The notes under the pieces: model-generated
Database searches by the model: none
What the model saw: the letters and a program-made list of their open reading frames with translations, nothing else
Told to the model about the DNA's origin: nothing
In this document: piece after piece, positions 21,806-35,300 of the stretch
Numbering within the stretch: position 1 is the stretch's first letter
How the letters are laid out: the number at the start of each line of letters is the position of its first letter
Program-made: the position numbers and the translations under genes
Source: Antrodiella citrinella
Taxonomy: Eukaryota; Basidiomycota; Agaricomycetes; Polyporales; Steccherinaceae
Length of the DNA stretch: 64,000 nt
NCBI GenBank assembly: GCA_004802725.1
Contig: SGPM01000002.1
Span: 127,873-191,872 of the forward strand
Reading direction: 5' to 3'

Positions 21806-24800
21806 TTATGCACCTTGCTGCTGGAACACATCTACGTAGCGGTTTCGCACATTCCGTTTGGCCTGTGCCTTGAGTCTGGCTCCCGGCGGCGGGGGACCAT
21901 CCAACCCAGGTGGGCCATCCATCGCTGACACTGGTCTCACTGGGGCAGGATTTGGAGATGCGGATTGCGCCTCTTGAGGCACCAGGTTAGATCTCACTCG
22001 CATCGAAGGCTGTTTCGGCGGAGAATCTGTCAAGTCAATGGCAGTGGACGGCCTAACCGGCGGTGTACGAGCCATAGGAGGTCCCGTTGGCTGCCTGGCG
22101 GTAGCAGTACCGGGTGATGCGGTTTGTGCGCGGGGAGGAGGAGGATGCGCCACAGGTTTATCACTCTCAGTGTCGGACTACGAGCAGCGGACATGAGCAT
22201 GAGCACGTAGGAAAACTGAGGCGCCTTACATTCTTGTTCACCCAACGTTTCAGCTCCTTGTCGTAGTAGAACGATGTCTGCTCCCCGAGGTTTGCTTTGA
22301 CAGGTCCTGGTATTGTCTCGCTCCGTTTCCAGAGACGACTGAGCCAACCTGACGACGCCGTCTGCTTGACTTCCGCTGTGTATAACGTCAGCAACTACTA
22401 CGGGACATTGGTATCGTAGTACTGACCAGGTTTATCCAAAGCACTCGTCTGATCAGAGGGATTATTTTCGCTTGCCGCACTTTGCGCAGAGCTCGATGAC
22501 TCTGACCTTTCCATCGCCTTAGAACGAGAATTGCCCAGACCCAACTCGTCCTCGTCGTCCTCGTCGAATCCATTCCGGTGCGATTGCATTGGGTGACTGG
22601 AAGGCGTGGGCGTGGGAGTCACAGCGAATGCGTCGTTGTCCATTATGGAAATGAATCCGTCCGTTGATCGGAGTAGAGGGGCATCTGCCTGCACGAAGTT
22701 TGTACCGGTAGGAGTAGGTGCTCCAGACTCAGATGCATCGTTCCACCAGGAGGCGATCTGAGGCCCAGTGGAAGTTGTTGCAGACGATGGCTCCTCCACT
22801 TCCTCGCTAGCTGCCAATCTCTCTTGCGATCCTTGATGAGGCTTGGGTGTCGCATCCGTAAGGTAACTGTAGCCATTTCCGGTTGACTGGCGGGGTCGAT
22901 CGGTGAACGACGCGGTAGTAGCACTGGCTGACGAGACGCGAGGTACTGGAGATTCCTTTCGTCGAATGTAATCCATGGCAGATGACGCCCTGTTAATTGG
23001 GGCATGTGAGGAGGCTGCAGGACGAAGAGCCATAGCGGATCCAGATCGATAAGGAGGCGTTGATGTATGAGGCACCTCCGTCAGATCTGTCGTCGACCGT
23101 TGGGGAGTAGGAATAGTCGACGACGTCGCGGAGGAGATTTGGGCATAGTGTGCAAATGGACCTGCAAAAGAGCGATCCTGGTCGCGAACGTTCTCGTGTG
23201 CTGCGGTGTCTCCCTCGCCCGCGATGAAACTGGTGAGACGACCTTCCAACCAGTTCCCTAGCTTGTCCAAACTAGGTCGCGTCATCTTGGTACCGATCCA
23301 TGATCCTGTCTTGTCCAATTGAGGCGCAGCGATGAGCCTATCGCTGAGATATTTCAGCTCAGTCACCAGACAATTGTGAATATAAGGGGATCCGCGCCCG
23401 AGAGAGCCCGATATCGCCTCACAGTATCTAAGCAATCAATCGTAAGTAAACGCATAGGTGGAAGAGGATGGAGCTTACCGATGAGCGGCCTGTACATATC
23501 CGACTTCAGCCAAGTAAGTAGCACGAATCAGTCGATAAGCCTGCAAGTGAGGCAACCCGCTGAACGCTTCTTGACCTTTCACCGGAGCTACCAAAGACAG
23601 AGCAAACTCTGTAATTTCACTCAGAATGATCGGATCGGTATCTTTCCAAAAGTTTGGAATCATCGCCGGATTGGGACCCCCGACCAGAACGATCCTGGAC
23701 GTAGAGTTGCTGACACCACCAATGAGAGATGTTTGAGGAGAAAGCAGATAGCTTAAAACACAGGTCATTAGTCTCCCTTATATTCGGTAGTATGGATGAG
23801 CGTACCAAACATGGGCAGCCTCAATCCAATTGTTAGTCGAGAGCTGGTCTCCGAGCGCGGTCAACGCGGAGGAAGCTTCGGTCGTCATCGGATTCGAGAA
23901 GATCATTGCGGCCGTTTGTGACCATTTCGACAGCACTTCCTGAGGTATCGCCGAGCCAGAATTTGAATGCGGGAAGTTTGGCGAAAGAGGCGTTACGGAT
24001 GCATGAGGTGCCAGTACTTGCAAGCCCGTTGCATGATCAATCAGCAACTTTTGTTGTGCCAGCTGTTGCACTAGAAAACGCAGTATGAGCCACGTGCGTA
24101 TTGCCATCGCAGAGAACTTACCGGATTCAGCTCCCTGACCAGCAAATAGACTATACGCAACTCGCAAGGGTTCTCGTCCCTTCAATGCGGCTGAATTGAC
24201 GTCTGAACTTGCAGCGTTACTGGAGAGTTCGGTCTGCACGAACTCCTTGACGACGTCTTTCCAGGAGTCTCTGTCAATGCTACTTGCAATGACCATAGCG
24301 TGTGCCCAAAGTTTCTCGTCCGCTGCGTATTGGAATGCCAGACGACGCTCGCCACGAATGAGCAGGTCTTGGATATTGTCAAGGTGAGCCGTTCGCAGTG
24401 TATTCACGCTGATCGGTGCGTCGTGCAGAGACACTGTGGGGTACGATGTTGACGCTATACCAGAAAATCCATTCGCTGCGAGAGGTGGAGAGCTTGTACC
24501 GGCAACACCAGCGTCCTGATTAGCGATATGAGGTACGAGTACTTGGCGTACTGCAGCATCAATTTGAGCACTGAAATTCTGTGTAAGACGGGTCAATGGG
24601 GAGTTCGGAAGGAACAGAGCTTACCTTCCGGAAACTTTCCCGTCATTCTCTATCATGACCTTCAACAGAAGAAGAAGCGTATGCTTTGCTTCAGCACGTT
24701 TGCCTTCCATGCTGTCGCGATGTAGGTAACCAAGTCCACGAGAAAGTTCTTCTGCGCGGTCATCCAGGTACTTGATGACGCGAGCCTTCTTCGTCTTCGT

Positions 24801-27283
24801 ATGAGCAGCCGTAGCCGTACGAACCAGACTCGCAGTAGGCGATCCAGGGTCCGAGAATAGCGGTCCAGGATACGATGCGGAAGACTCATCCAACGCAGAT
24901 TGAGGTACAAGCTTGTGGATAGTGTGAATATGAATGTCTGTTGACTGGCGAGAGCTCATGGCGACGTCGAAGCCAGCGGTTATATTGGAAGCGCCGTGGA
25001 AACAGGTCACCAGCTTGCCTCCAAACCCAAAACTGACCACCGGAATCTTGACGGATGTCCGTCCTAGGGGATCGTTTGAACCCAGCAACGATGGCGAGGG
25101 AGCGTACGGTGCTTGCGTCAAACGTGCTGCCACAGACAGTGTCTGAACGCCCGACCCACCGTAAGGGTGCGTACTTGGCTGAGATCCAAATACATTCTCG
25201 ACCGGCGCATGAAAGGGCTGCGGCGGGGAGGAGTACTTGTAGGCGTCCAAAGATTGCTGGCGAGAAGGAGCTGAAGGAGCATACAGATCTCTTGATGCTG
25301 CAGACGAGATGGACAAGCTTGAGCTAGAAGACATTGATCTGTCACGGAAGCTAGAAAACGCAGCAACTCCGTTCGCAGGAGAATAAGCGTCAACAGCAGG
25401 TACCTCTCTCCCTAGCGGAGGCGAGCGTGAAGCAAAAGCGGCAGGGGATGCCGTTCGTGGCATAACGGTAGTCGTAGCAGGAACATAAGAATGTGCCGCA
25501 GGAGAGTGTGTTCGCGGAATGTTGGTAGCAGTAGCGGGAGTGTACGTATGTGTTTCCGAGTGGAAAGTGTTTGCCGACGGTGGTTCGTAAGATGGTACTG
25601 GGGGCGAGTATGCGTTCACTGAGGATCGTTTCATCGGCTGATCAATACTTCGTCTCGACACAGAACCCGAGCCAATTGAGCCGATTGACCGAATGGAAGA
25701 GGCACCTGGTGACTTTGTACGGTCGGGCGATTGGTGTCGAGATAGAACCTTCTGTCGGACTTGAGTTGGCGATTTTGTCAGGTCGAAAGGAGCAGGAGAC
25801 GCAGGCTTTGAGCGACCATCCCGACTAGACGGTGCAAGGGGCGGTGACGGTGCCTTTGCAGTGTCTAGCGGACTTGAATACCCAGCTCCACCTGCCAGTT
25901 CATCCCCATACGACCCAAAATCATTGTGCGAGACCTCGGTGAAACCGTACTTCGAAAACCCAGAATTGACGTTGGGATCATACGGTTCGCTGTGGGATAC
26001 CACCGACTTTTGCGGAGACGAAGGTCGGTTGTATAAGCCGAGGCCATCATCATCAGTGTATCCGTTCGTGTAGTTATCTTGCGGATATGCATGTGCATGA
26101 TCCATTGCAGGAGGTGGCGCGTATGTGGACTGCGCCGGGACAGTGGGTGGAGCAGGACAAGCATTGACAGCAGGTGGAATATAACTAGCTCCAGCGTTAT
26201 AATGTGCCTGACTCGAGGGCGGCTGTGCGTAATGGTTGCTCTGCAGCGGTGACGAGGATGGCGGCGGGGCATGGGCATGAGCAGCATGCCTAATGGGTGT
26301 CGAGCCTCGCGGAGGCGGTGGAGGGAGTGGAGGGGAAAGTATTCTCGATGCAGGTCCTCCCGCATACGGCGTTGGGGTCAGTGAAGTAGTCTGAGGCTGC
26401 CATGCATGTTGCGCTGCACGTTTCGGTTTGGGTGGTGGGAGCGGTGGATCATAAGCATTGCTTGTTTTCGGCCGGTAGGCAGAGGCAGATGGAAGAGGAG
26501 GAGGCACGTCCGCAGAGAATCCAGACATAGCGGAGAGCACGGGCGGGATGGACTGCAAGGGAGGTGAACGCACTTGCGAGTAATCAGGAACTGCGTAGGT
26601 CGTCTGGATTTGCTGGACGGGTACAGCAGCAGGTTTATACGGGTCGTAGACCTGAGCAGCGTTGACCTCTGGTACAGCAGTATGAAGAACCGCAGTTGGT
26701 GGGGTGTACGGGCTATAGGAAGTGGGTTGTTGTGCCGTCGTCGAATCATATGAATGCTGGGAATTGGTGCCGTAGGTTGCATATGCATCATAAGCATAGT
26801 TCGTGCTGGCATTGGTCGCATTGCTGTATGTCCCATACGCTGAGCAGTTGGCATTTTTTGAGTGAGCGGACGAGAAGAAGTATAGTGCTACGCACCTGTG
26901 CCCCCCTGGTGCTGAGAGTATCCATTCTGAGTACCATACTGCGTCGGAGCGGGTGCATACGACTCTTGAGTATAACGGTCTTCCGCCCCGTTAGGATGTC
27001 CACCATACGCATCATACGAGTGTCCATACCCGGCCGACGTATCAGCGTACGCTCCGTACTCGTTTCCTGCAGTTTGATCCACACTAGCAAACAGATTCGG
27101 CTCTTTCGAGGACGCAAATAAGTCGGCAGCGGACGAGGACTCCTGGGCAGAGAATGGGTCACCGCCAGTGGGAAGCTCTGCTGAAGCCGAAGTGGTCTCA
27201 GCTTCGAATGAAGTGGCAAATGGGTCATTCGCGGAGTCCAGTGGACCGCCAAACAACGCCGCCGCCTCCCCTGCTGTGTTCAT
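21806..27283 (-). CDS. SEC16: Sec16, COPII coat scaffold at ER exit sites
   Basis: Sec16 organises ER exit sites and recruits Sec13/31 and Sec23/24. The start MNTAGEAAALFGG at 27283 is followed by an acidic/NPF-poor region with FATSF and LFASS motifs, then a very long Pro/Ser/Tyr-rich disordered region (about 27.2-25.1 kb). The conserved central domain begins around KIPVVSFGFGGKLVTCFHG and continues through KVMIENDGKVSGR, the block DLLIRGERRLAFQYAADEKLWAHAMVIAS, GREPLRVAYSLFAGQ and NNWIEAAHVWYLLS. It ends near LRLIRATYLAEVGYVQAAHRYCEAI. The C-terminal region is Ser/Pro-rich and contains the conserved patch GWLSRLWKRSE...SFYYDKELKRWVNK before the tail NVRNRYVDVFQQQGA. About 1,650 residues are expected. 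Confidence 0.95.
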
Positions 27284-27942
27284 GGTCGATGTCCGGGAGA
27301 GAAGTGTGAGTAGCACAGGAATTGGTGTGCGAGCCTACACGTATGCGAGAATATCCATTACGTGCTTACGTATAATTGATTAGATGAATGAGCGCGCACA
27401 GTACTCCGAGTCCTAGTACGGATTGAATTCGGAATCTCGAGCTTCCAACTCTCTTCACTCTAGGTTCTTTGGGTACTGAGGTTGTAGCAGGAGACGTGGT
27501 GACACCGTCAAGAGACCACGCAATCATACGAATGGCATTCCACCGCAGATTGAGAAGCAAAGATCACATTCAAGCTACGTGTATTAGATAATCACAAATT
27601 ATACCATGGAATTGGAGTCGGTAAACGAACGAGGCCTGCAGCACGTACTAAACAAGGACTACGTAGGATTAGAGATGATGAGGCATTGAGAGAGACCAGT
27701 GTCCAAGAATGTTGCTATGCTATCCGAATGTGTAACGAGAGGAAGGAATGCATTAAGATGGTGAGTGAGACGGAGAGATGCAGTGAGGAAGATGAGTAAA
27801 ACAGTGACTGCGACAGCAAGGTAGGATATAGAGATGAGACGATGCAAAAATGCGAGGTATTAATACGCTAGTGAGTGGATATCAGCGACCAGAGGTCGCG
27901 AAAGATATAGGAGGGAGATCAAACTATCCTGGTATAAGCGAA
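27284..27942. other. Upstream region of SEC16 and 3' flank of the PUF gene
   Basis: Both neighbours are on the minus strand, so these 659 bases hold the SEC16 promoter and leader and the 3' UTR of the PUF gene. Short frames at 27366-27847 show no family character. No RNA gene was recognised. Confidence 0.45.
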
Positions 27943-30900
27943 TTAAAGGGCTTTCGTCGAGGTATCCGAGGGAAGGCTTTTCGTATTTTCTTGACTATGT
28001 TGCTGTACAACTTCTGGTATCGCACATTTCTCGATGAGACGTTCGACTGACAATGCTGTTCAGATGACATGTCCACGACAAAATTGAGGAGAACTTACTG
28101 GCACTCAAATTTTTGCCATACGCTCCACCTTGTCGTCGAATGATGACCAGTTGTGGGCGAATGCGCTTAACAAGAGCCTCCTTCTGTTCACCTTCCGACA
28201 CGGTCAAGGCACGCTGTAATACATAGTCTGCGGAAAAGTCAATTAACACCCAAAGACTGAGCACAGAGCAGCGATGACTTACTTCCATATGAATCCTTCA
28301 TCATCATTACAACCACATCCATGCCATCCTTCCTCGGTGCTAATATTTCGTTTATCAATGCATGACGCGTCGCAACGTCCGACGTCACCAATGCCTTCTC
28401 ACAAACATTCGAGGCGAACTTATGACACGACATCTTCAACATATCAGCGCGTAACTTGCTCGTGATTGCGGCTTTGTCCTGCGGCTGTCCTTTCTCCAAG
28501 ATGAACTGAATGACGTAATTCTAGAATGAAGAACGAGAAACATGAGGTCAGTGATTAGATACTCCGCGAACAATGCTTTCACGACGCGGACTCACGCCGA
28601 ACTGATCACTCATTAAATCATGAGAGTGGAGATGAAGCTCGTCTAGCAGAGGTCGTGTTTGCTCATTGGGAAGATGTTCAAGACATCTCTGCAGAACCCG
28701 GCATCCATACGCGTGCGAAGCCAAGCTGAGTACGCTACCACGGAATGCGGCGATGAAGGCAAGCCGTTCCGGTGGGACAAGCTCGATCAATCGTTGAACC
28801 ACCTGCAGTATAGTTTCAGTTCAGAGGGAACAAATATGAATGCAAATCGAATACTGACATGGTTGCCATTCGCATCCCGAACGCACTGAAGAACATTAGC
28901 GTCGAGTTCTCTAACAAAGATTCCTTGATGTTCCGGCGAAATGAACTCGACAGCCTGACACCACGCCCGAGTGAGTCCCGGCCAAGTGAACGAAACGCAA
29001 AACGAACTGACCTTCTGTACAACTCGACAGCCGTACATATGTTGAGCAAGCTGAAGAATATGCCCCTCCATCGTAGCCGCAAGCTGACTCCTCTGTGCAG
29101 CCGTCCCGTGCTCGAACAATTTCTGAATAACCTGCCGGGATCGCGTTATGAGCGCAGAAACAGAGCACAGCAATCAACAAATAGACTTACATAATTGCCG
29201 AACACGTCCTGCACAAGGTCCAAGGAATGTTGAGGCACGATCTCATCGAATATGGTTTGCCTTTCTTCGAGCGTAGCGGTCTCGAGTTTTTGCTGGATAA
29301 AGCGGGAGCCGTGCTGATCGCGACTGAATTCCAAGACGTGTGTAAAGATATCCTGCGGTAGACCACCGAGCTATTAGTGGAAGAAGCGAATCACAGGACG
29401 AAAGATTCACTCGAAGTTCCCAGCCACGCGTCTTGTTCGACCGGAATTCATCCAAAAGAGGGCTCCGGTTGGCAGCATTAACATCGTAGGCAGACCTCCG
29501 ACCACGGTGGAACATGTTCATCCCGGCGTTCATGGATGCCTGCCCATATAAGGCACCAGGCATCATCATCTGCATCTGTGTGGCGTAATCCAGCGCTTGG
29601 AAAGCCTGGGGATGTGGAGACGGCGTCGAGCGCATGTTTCCGAACATCATGTTCTGGGCTGCGAGCTGGTTCTGCTACGATTAAGTATAAGACACGGGTC
29701 AGACCCATTTTGACCTAAAAACGGTGTTATCTGCGCACCATCTTTTTGTCCGTCGTCGGCGTATGCATGCTCGTCACGGCAGGATACGAATGGTACATGA
29801 CAGGCTGTGTCGGATAGAAATACGCTGAACCTTGTCGACCAGATGCGGAAGGGTCAAAGAACATATTAGACTGTTGTCCATGAACATCAGCCATCATGTG
29901 AGGATGTAAGCCCGCGGGGCCTATATTCGAATATGTACTAGCCGCAGTGGCCGCGCTCAGAGCAGGAGACGCGGCATACAAAGACGGGTCAGTGGCAGCT
30001 CTGTAAGCGTCATAGAAAGGGAAGTCGACGCGTGAGTGGCCAGAGTAGTAACCAGTGAAGTCTGGCTGTGGAAAGCCTCCGTTGTACGGCGCCCGAGGAG
30101 GTTGCGCATTGGGAACACCTCGTCCAGAGAGGGCAGAATTCTGAGCATTGAAACCAGATGATTGTGTGCCCATGGATGGTTGGCGGAAGGCCGGCACCGA
30201 TCCATACTCGTCCTCGACCGCCATACCACGAAGCGCGACGGCAAGGTCTCCATCCACAGTGGCGTCGTAGTTGCCACTGGTCGCGTTAGCTTGCATCAGA
30301 GGTTGCTGTCCAGTGAACGGCGACCCTGGTCCGTAGGCGCCAGCTCTTGTTGGCGATGTCCCGTTGTATCGCTGCGCTGGCGTCGCGTCTTTCATGCTAT
30401 TACCGTCGTATCGCTGGGGAGAGTACTGTCCGGTCTTGCCAATGCTGGTGGGAGTATTATGCAAAGAGGTTGATGGTGCTGAAGTTTGTCGTTGGCGGTG
30501 AAGTGGCATCGAATCCTAAAACGAGCAAAGTCAATGGCGAGCAATGGATGATCTGGCAAGAAGTACAGACCATTTGGGCGATGTCTTTTCGTTGCGGACT
30601 GCCGCTCATGTCATCCCAGTTTCCGCTAGGTGTTCTAGTGGCAACCCACGGTTCGTCCAATCGGTATCCTGCTTGAGATGGTGATGCTTCGGGGCCGCTG
30701 TTTGCGGATGAAACCGACGCGTTTCTCGAGTTTGGCGCCGGATTGCCCCACACCTGTACTGCTGTCAGACACATAACAACGTTGTAGATTATTTGTCAAC
30801 GCACCTGCCACCCCGGGTTCAAGGGTTTGAGACCTGCTGCGGTGCCCATTCCTGCTCCCAAGTAGTTTCCAGAAGGTGGTGTCTGTCGTTGATGCGGTTG

Positions 30901-31051
30901 AGGCTAAGGTAGTAACAAGGTTTCAGCATGAAAACAACAGAGATATGTGCATGCAACATACATGACTTGGGGAGCCAGCGGGTGTGTGAACGGAGTGCGA
31001 TGAAGAACCAGATGACTTTCTTGTTGAAGAGTCGTGATTAGCGATAGACAT
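27943..31051 (-). CDS. Pumilio-family (PUF) RNA-binding protein, Puf3-like
   Basis: PUF proteins bind UGUA-type motifs in mRNA 3' UTRs and repress or localise the transcripts. The start [15 protein letters not shown] at 31051 is followed by small exons and a long Ser/Gly/Tyr/Pro-rich N-terminal half (to about 29.5 kb). Eight PUF repeats then run to the end: [55 protein letters not shown]. The base-contacting triplets are S-R-Q, N-Y-Q, C-R-Q, N-H-Q, C-R-Q, N-Y-Q, S-N-E, N-Y-Q, which by the known PUF code read UGUAUAUA (repeat 8 to 1). The C-terminal cap encodes [18 protein letters not shown], and the stop lies at 27943-27945 after DTSTKAL. Nearly every repeat is on its own exon. Confidence 0.95.
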
Positions 31052-32395
31052 AGGCAAGGGGAGAGAACTGCAGAGACAGATGAGTGAGCAGATTGGAGAA
31101 AAGGCGAGATGGAAGACGGACCTATAATCGTATTACGGAACAAAGGACGGTTGAAGACGTGCTTGAAAGGACAGTTGAGCGAGAGAGCTGCAACCCGACG
31201 AAAGGAGGTGAGACAAGCGACACGAGAGGTTAAAAGACCATTGATGGGTTCACGAGTGTAGAGCACGCGTCGTTACTGTCGAAGAGTCGAACGGTAGACT
31301 TTCGTACGTCAAGACCGCGTCCGTAACACGCCTCAAGGCAGTAAAGAACTCACAAAGAGAGAAACGTGTCGTGCTGTTAGTCGACGACACCTCACGGACG
31401 GGTCCTGCGCACGGACAGAGAAGAAGGAGGGCGAGGACGTCCGAGAGCTAGTGACGGCTGGTGGTAGTGACAGAACACACCTATACGCGCGCGGCGGTGC
31501 TGAGACGGCGTCGGGAGAGGGACTCGGACCCCCGAAAAATGAAATAAAATTCGAAGCAGGTGTACCTGATTTAACTTTGGTTTCAACGGCAAGAAACTCC
31601 CAGCGCAGGCGGAGAGACGCGGAGAAGGCATTAGCGAGGAATCTTAGCTCCAGGACGATGATTAGCCACAGCGCGACTGCAGCCTCTCAGCGTCCGAGAC
31701 CAGAACCGCACAACGCTAAGCGCCACACCGCCAGTGCTTCGCGACGCCACGTGGCACGTCCATCACCGCTCAGCCGGGACATCCCGCCCGTAAATGGAAT
31801 GCTTCCGGAAGCAGTCGCACCCGATCACTCTTCTCCGTCGCAGAAGCTTCTTGACTTCCTAGGCACGTGACACCCGCCATTCGCTCCCCGACGACAACCT
31901 CGACTCGCCAGCGCACACCCCGCTGTCTTCCCTCCCGTCGGCGGGTTTACACTCGCTCGCTTCGCCACGTGAATTCCTCCGTCTCGCATCACGGCAACAC
32001 GTACGATGATGACGAAAAAAAGCTTTACCGAGCTCGCCAAACGATTGACTCTTTACCTTATTGGCGCGGCACGGGCCGTCGGTCGACGTTCTGCAGTGGC
32101 ATCACCATCAACTTGAAACGACTAATGTGAGTCAAACAAAAGCCTAAGGATGCTCCTCTTGCGCAGTGTGCGGCAGTCAGCGTGGAAATTCTCGTGGGTT
32201 GGAATCGTACAAGCAATGCAAGGGGGTATGCAGACAGTGTGACAGAGTATGAAAGAATGTAAGTAATCTAAAGCATGACCGAATATTACCGTGAGTTGAA
32301 GAACCAGGACGCCCGTTTCGCTACAAAAAAAAATGGTCAGATGTGTGCCACACAAGCGCGAATGAAGAAAAGTGCCTACATCCCGGGCTAATGAA
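31052..32395. other. Long gap upstream of the PUF gene, no gene seen
   Basis: These 1,344 bases separate two minus-strand genes. They should contain a long 5' leader and promoter for the PUF gene (TC-rich on the minus strand near 31.0-31.3 kb) and the 3' UTR of the kinesin. A plus-strand open frame at 31451-31870 is Arg/Ser-rich and has no recognisable motif. I do not call it. Confidence 0.45.
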
Positions 32396-35300
32396 TCATG
32401 ACAGGTAGACGTGAATGAGAGCAGTCGTTAGCCAGGGCACAACGGACATCAAAGTTCGCACTAACCCTGCATCCTCGTTCTGCAACCTCGACAGCGGGTT
32501 GGCAGAGCCACTGCCAAGTGATGGGTTTGGACTTGTGCTGGTAACACTGGGACCACCTCCTCCACCTCCCCGAAGTGGCTTCGCAATACGACCGAAACTG
32601 AGTGGGGACGAGATCACCGCCTTCTGCGCTGTAAACAATTAAAAGTTGTCAGCGGGCACTGTTCATTTCCACCCTTCATTCCATCAACGTACCTCGCGCT
32701 TGATCGAGTCGTTCCTTGACTGCTTGAAGCTGAGCCTCAAACTTCTGGTTCTGAATAGCGAGCCTTCGGTCCGCGTCTTGCAGTAAAGCCTCAAGATTCT
32801 GGATACGCTCGTTACGCGCGAGAAGCTTGCGCTCGGCGATACCAGCCTCCTTCTTCAAGGCTGAGTTCTGATCCACGAGCTAAAATTCGGTCCGCACAGA
32901 TGAGCACACCGGCCGAAAGCACAGTGATTCTGAGTGAAGACAATAATCACCTGTTTCTGAACAAGTGTGAGCTGCTCCAAGTTACGCTCCAAGAACGCCA
33001 TCTTCTTCTGCTGCGCCTTGCTGTTGCTGTTGCGAATGACATTGTTGTACTGCTCTTTGATCTCGTCAAGCTGAATCTCCAACTCGACAACCTACATACG
33101 ATGGGACGCGTTTCAGTGAAAACACGAACATATGGACCGCTAGATGACGTGCATACCTTCTCACAGCGGTTTTGCAAATCACGCATGAGCGACTTCTTTA
33201 CGCCATCAAATTCAGCCAGCTGTACGCTGATTGCCTTACGCGTACGTTCCAGATCTTGAGCGCTTTCCGCAAGGTTCTTGCCGCCTTCGATCCCAGCGGA
33301 CGTGACGGCAAAGGCGCGCTGAGCATGAAGATGAGCAGCGGAAGATCGCGAGTAGAAAAGCATCAGTACCTTGAGCTCTTCGTTCACACTTTTGAGACTG
33401 TCAATCGTGCCGTTCAGTGCGCGAATCTCGTTGCTCCTCAATTCAAGCTGTTGCTTGAGGTCAACTACCTCGCTTGAGTGGGCCTCACGCTTGGCAATAT
33501 ATTGCTGTTCGAGCTTGCTCTAAGCAAGAAAGAAGACCACGGACATGAGCATGCAATGAAACGAAACACTTGGTGAACTGACCTTCAACTCCGCCATAGA
33601 TTCAGCGACGTCAGCGCCACTGATATCTTCATCGTGGATCGTCTTCTCTGCAAAGCCGACGGATGCAATGAGAATGCGAGACGCACGCCTAAGAGGAGGT
33701 GGGCTTACCCAAAAGCTCCTCATACTCAGTTTCCAGCGCGGAGTTCCTAGATTCCAGCTCATCTCGTCTCCGTGTGAGGATCTCGTTCTCCTCCTGGCTC
33801 TGACGCAAACGGTCAACGGTCTCGCGGATGAGAACCTGCCCGTCTGCCAACTGTCGGCGGATAGAAACAATGTCTTCATGCGAAATGGACGAGACAGCAC
33901 CCTCGTTATCGATGGAGTCAAGCTTCGAAAGAAGTTGTCTCAGCTGTTCATCCTTCTCGGAAAAGGTTCCTTGCTGGAAATCAGAGAAAAGTGAGCGGAC
34001 GTATATCGGAGGCGAACGAATATCATCGCACCGCGTCGAACTTGGCCATCATGAGAGCCATCTTCTCCTGCTTCTTCTTCTCCTTGTCTTCTGCGGAAGC
34101 ATCCTTCTGCGCAGCCTTGAGATCCAAGATAGTCTTCTTGAACTCCTCGAGCTCATTCTTACCATCTTGATTTTGCTCCTTCAGGATGTCAATGGTGATC
34201 ATACTCTCCTTGTTGTCGTAATCCATCCTCTCGACTTGCAAGCGCAGGTCGTTCAGTTGGCCAGACATCGCCTTGTTTTCCTGTACACAATGTCAATAAC
34301 ATAGAAATAAAATCAGATTTATGAGTAGACATGCCTTGGATAACGATGCCTCCTGCTCCTTGAGGAATGTGAGTTCTTCCTTGAGCTCGACAACAAGCTT
34401 CTCCGCGGCCTTGACGGCAGATTCCCGCTCCCCCAACTGATCGCTAAGCTCGTTCTCTCTCCTCAAGAACTCCTCACGCTCATCTTTGTCCAGACCAACC
34501 ACGGTAGGCGTCTGTGGTCGACTGTCCAAGTCACCACGCAGACCCTCGAGCGCAGGGATAACAGGGGTCATGCTCCTCGCCGACGATGGCGTCGGTGATG
34601 TCGGAGTCTTCTTCGCTGCTGCTGCTGCTGCTGCTGCGGCCCCAGGCTTGTCGGAACTCGCCCACTCAGATTGGTCTACTTGACCACCAGACCGCCAAAT
34701 GGCCAGTTCTGCTTCCAGTGACGCGATATACTTCTGGTAGTTGGTGTTGGCAGCTTGGGCCTTCGCCAGCAGGCCCTTGAGCTCGAGAGGGGAGAGTTCG
34801 GCATTGACACGAGCAGTGTTCTTGATCGACTTGGCGCGAATACCGAAGCGAAGGGTAGAGAGAGTCTCAGCGTCATTGTAGGCCGCAGGCGAGCAATTGA
34901 TGATGAGTGTAGTTCGAGAGTTACCACCAAGAGACTCTTGTAAGATACGCGTGAGCTTGGAGTCGCGGTACGGGATATGTTTAGCCTATCAAGCCATGAT
35001 GAGTTGGTTCTCAGCTGTGCATTCGTTGCGAACACGCACCTTAGAATCAGTGAGAGCATTGATGACCATTCCTAGCGCGGACAAAGATTTGTTGATCTTC
35101 TTGGCCTCCTCCAGCGTTTGACCAGAAGCACCAGTCTTGCCGACCTTCTCCGAACCAGCAAGATCGACCAAGTAGAGATTACCCGTCTTCTGCGCGCCCG
35201 TTTCGGTGTTCTTCTGGTTGATTGTAATCAGGAAAATGGAATGGGACCGTGAACTCTCCGCGTTCATGTCTAGTGAGAGCGAACATCCCGGTCAACAACT

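Noticed and set aside
31451..31870. 139-codon Arg/Ser-rich plus-strand open frame in the gap upstream of the PUF gene
   Set aside because: No family pattern, no splice support, composition typical of a chance frame in GC-rich leader sequence.
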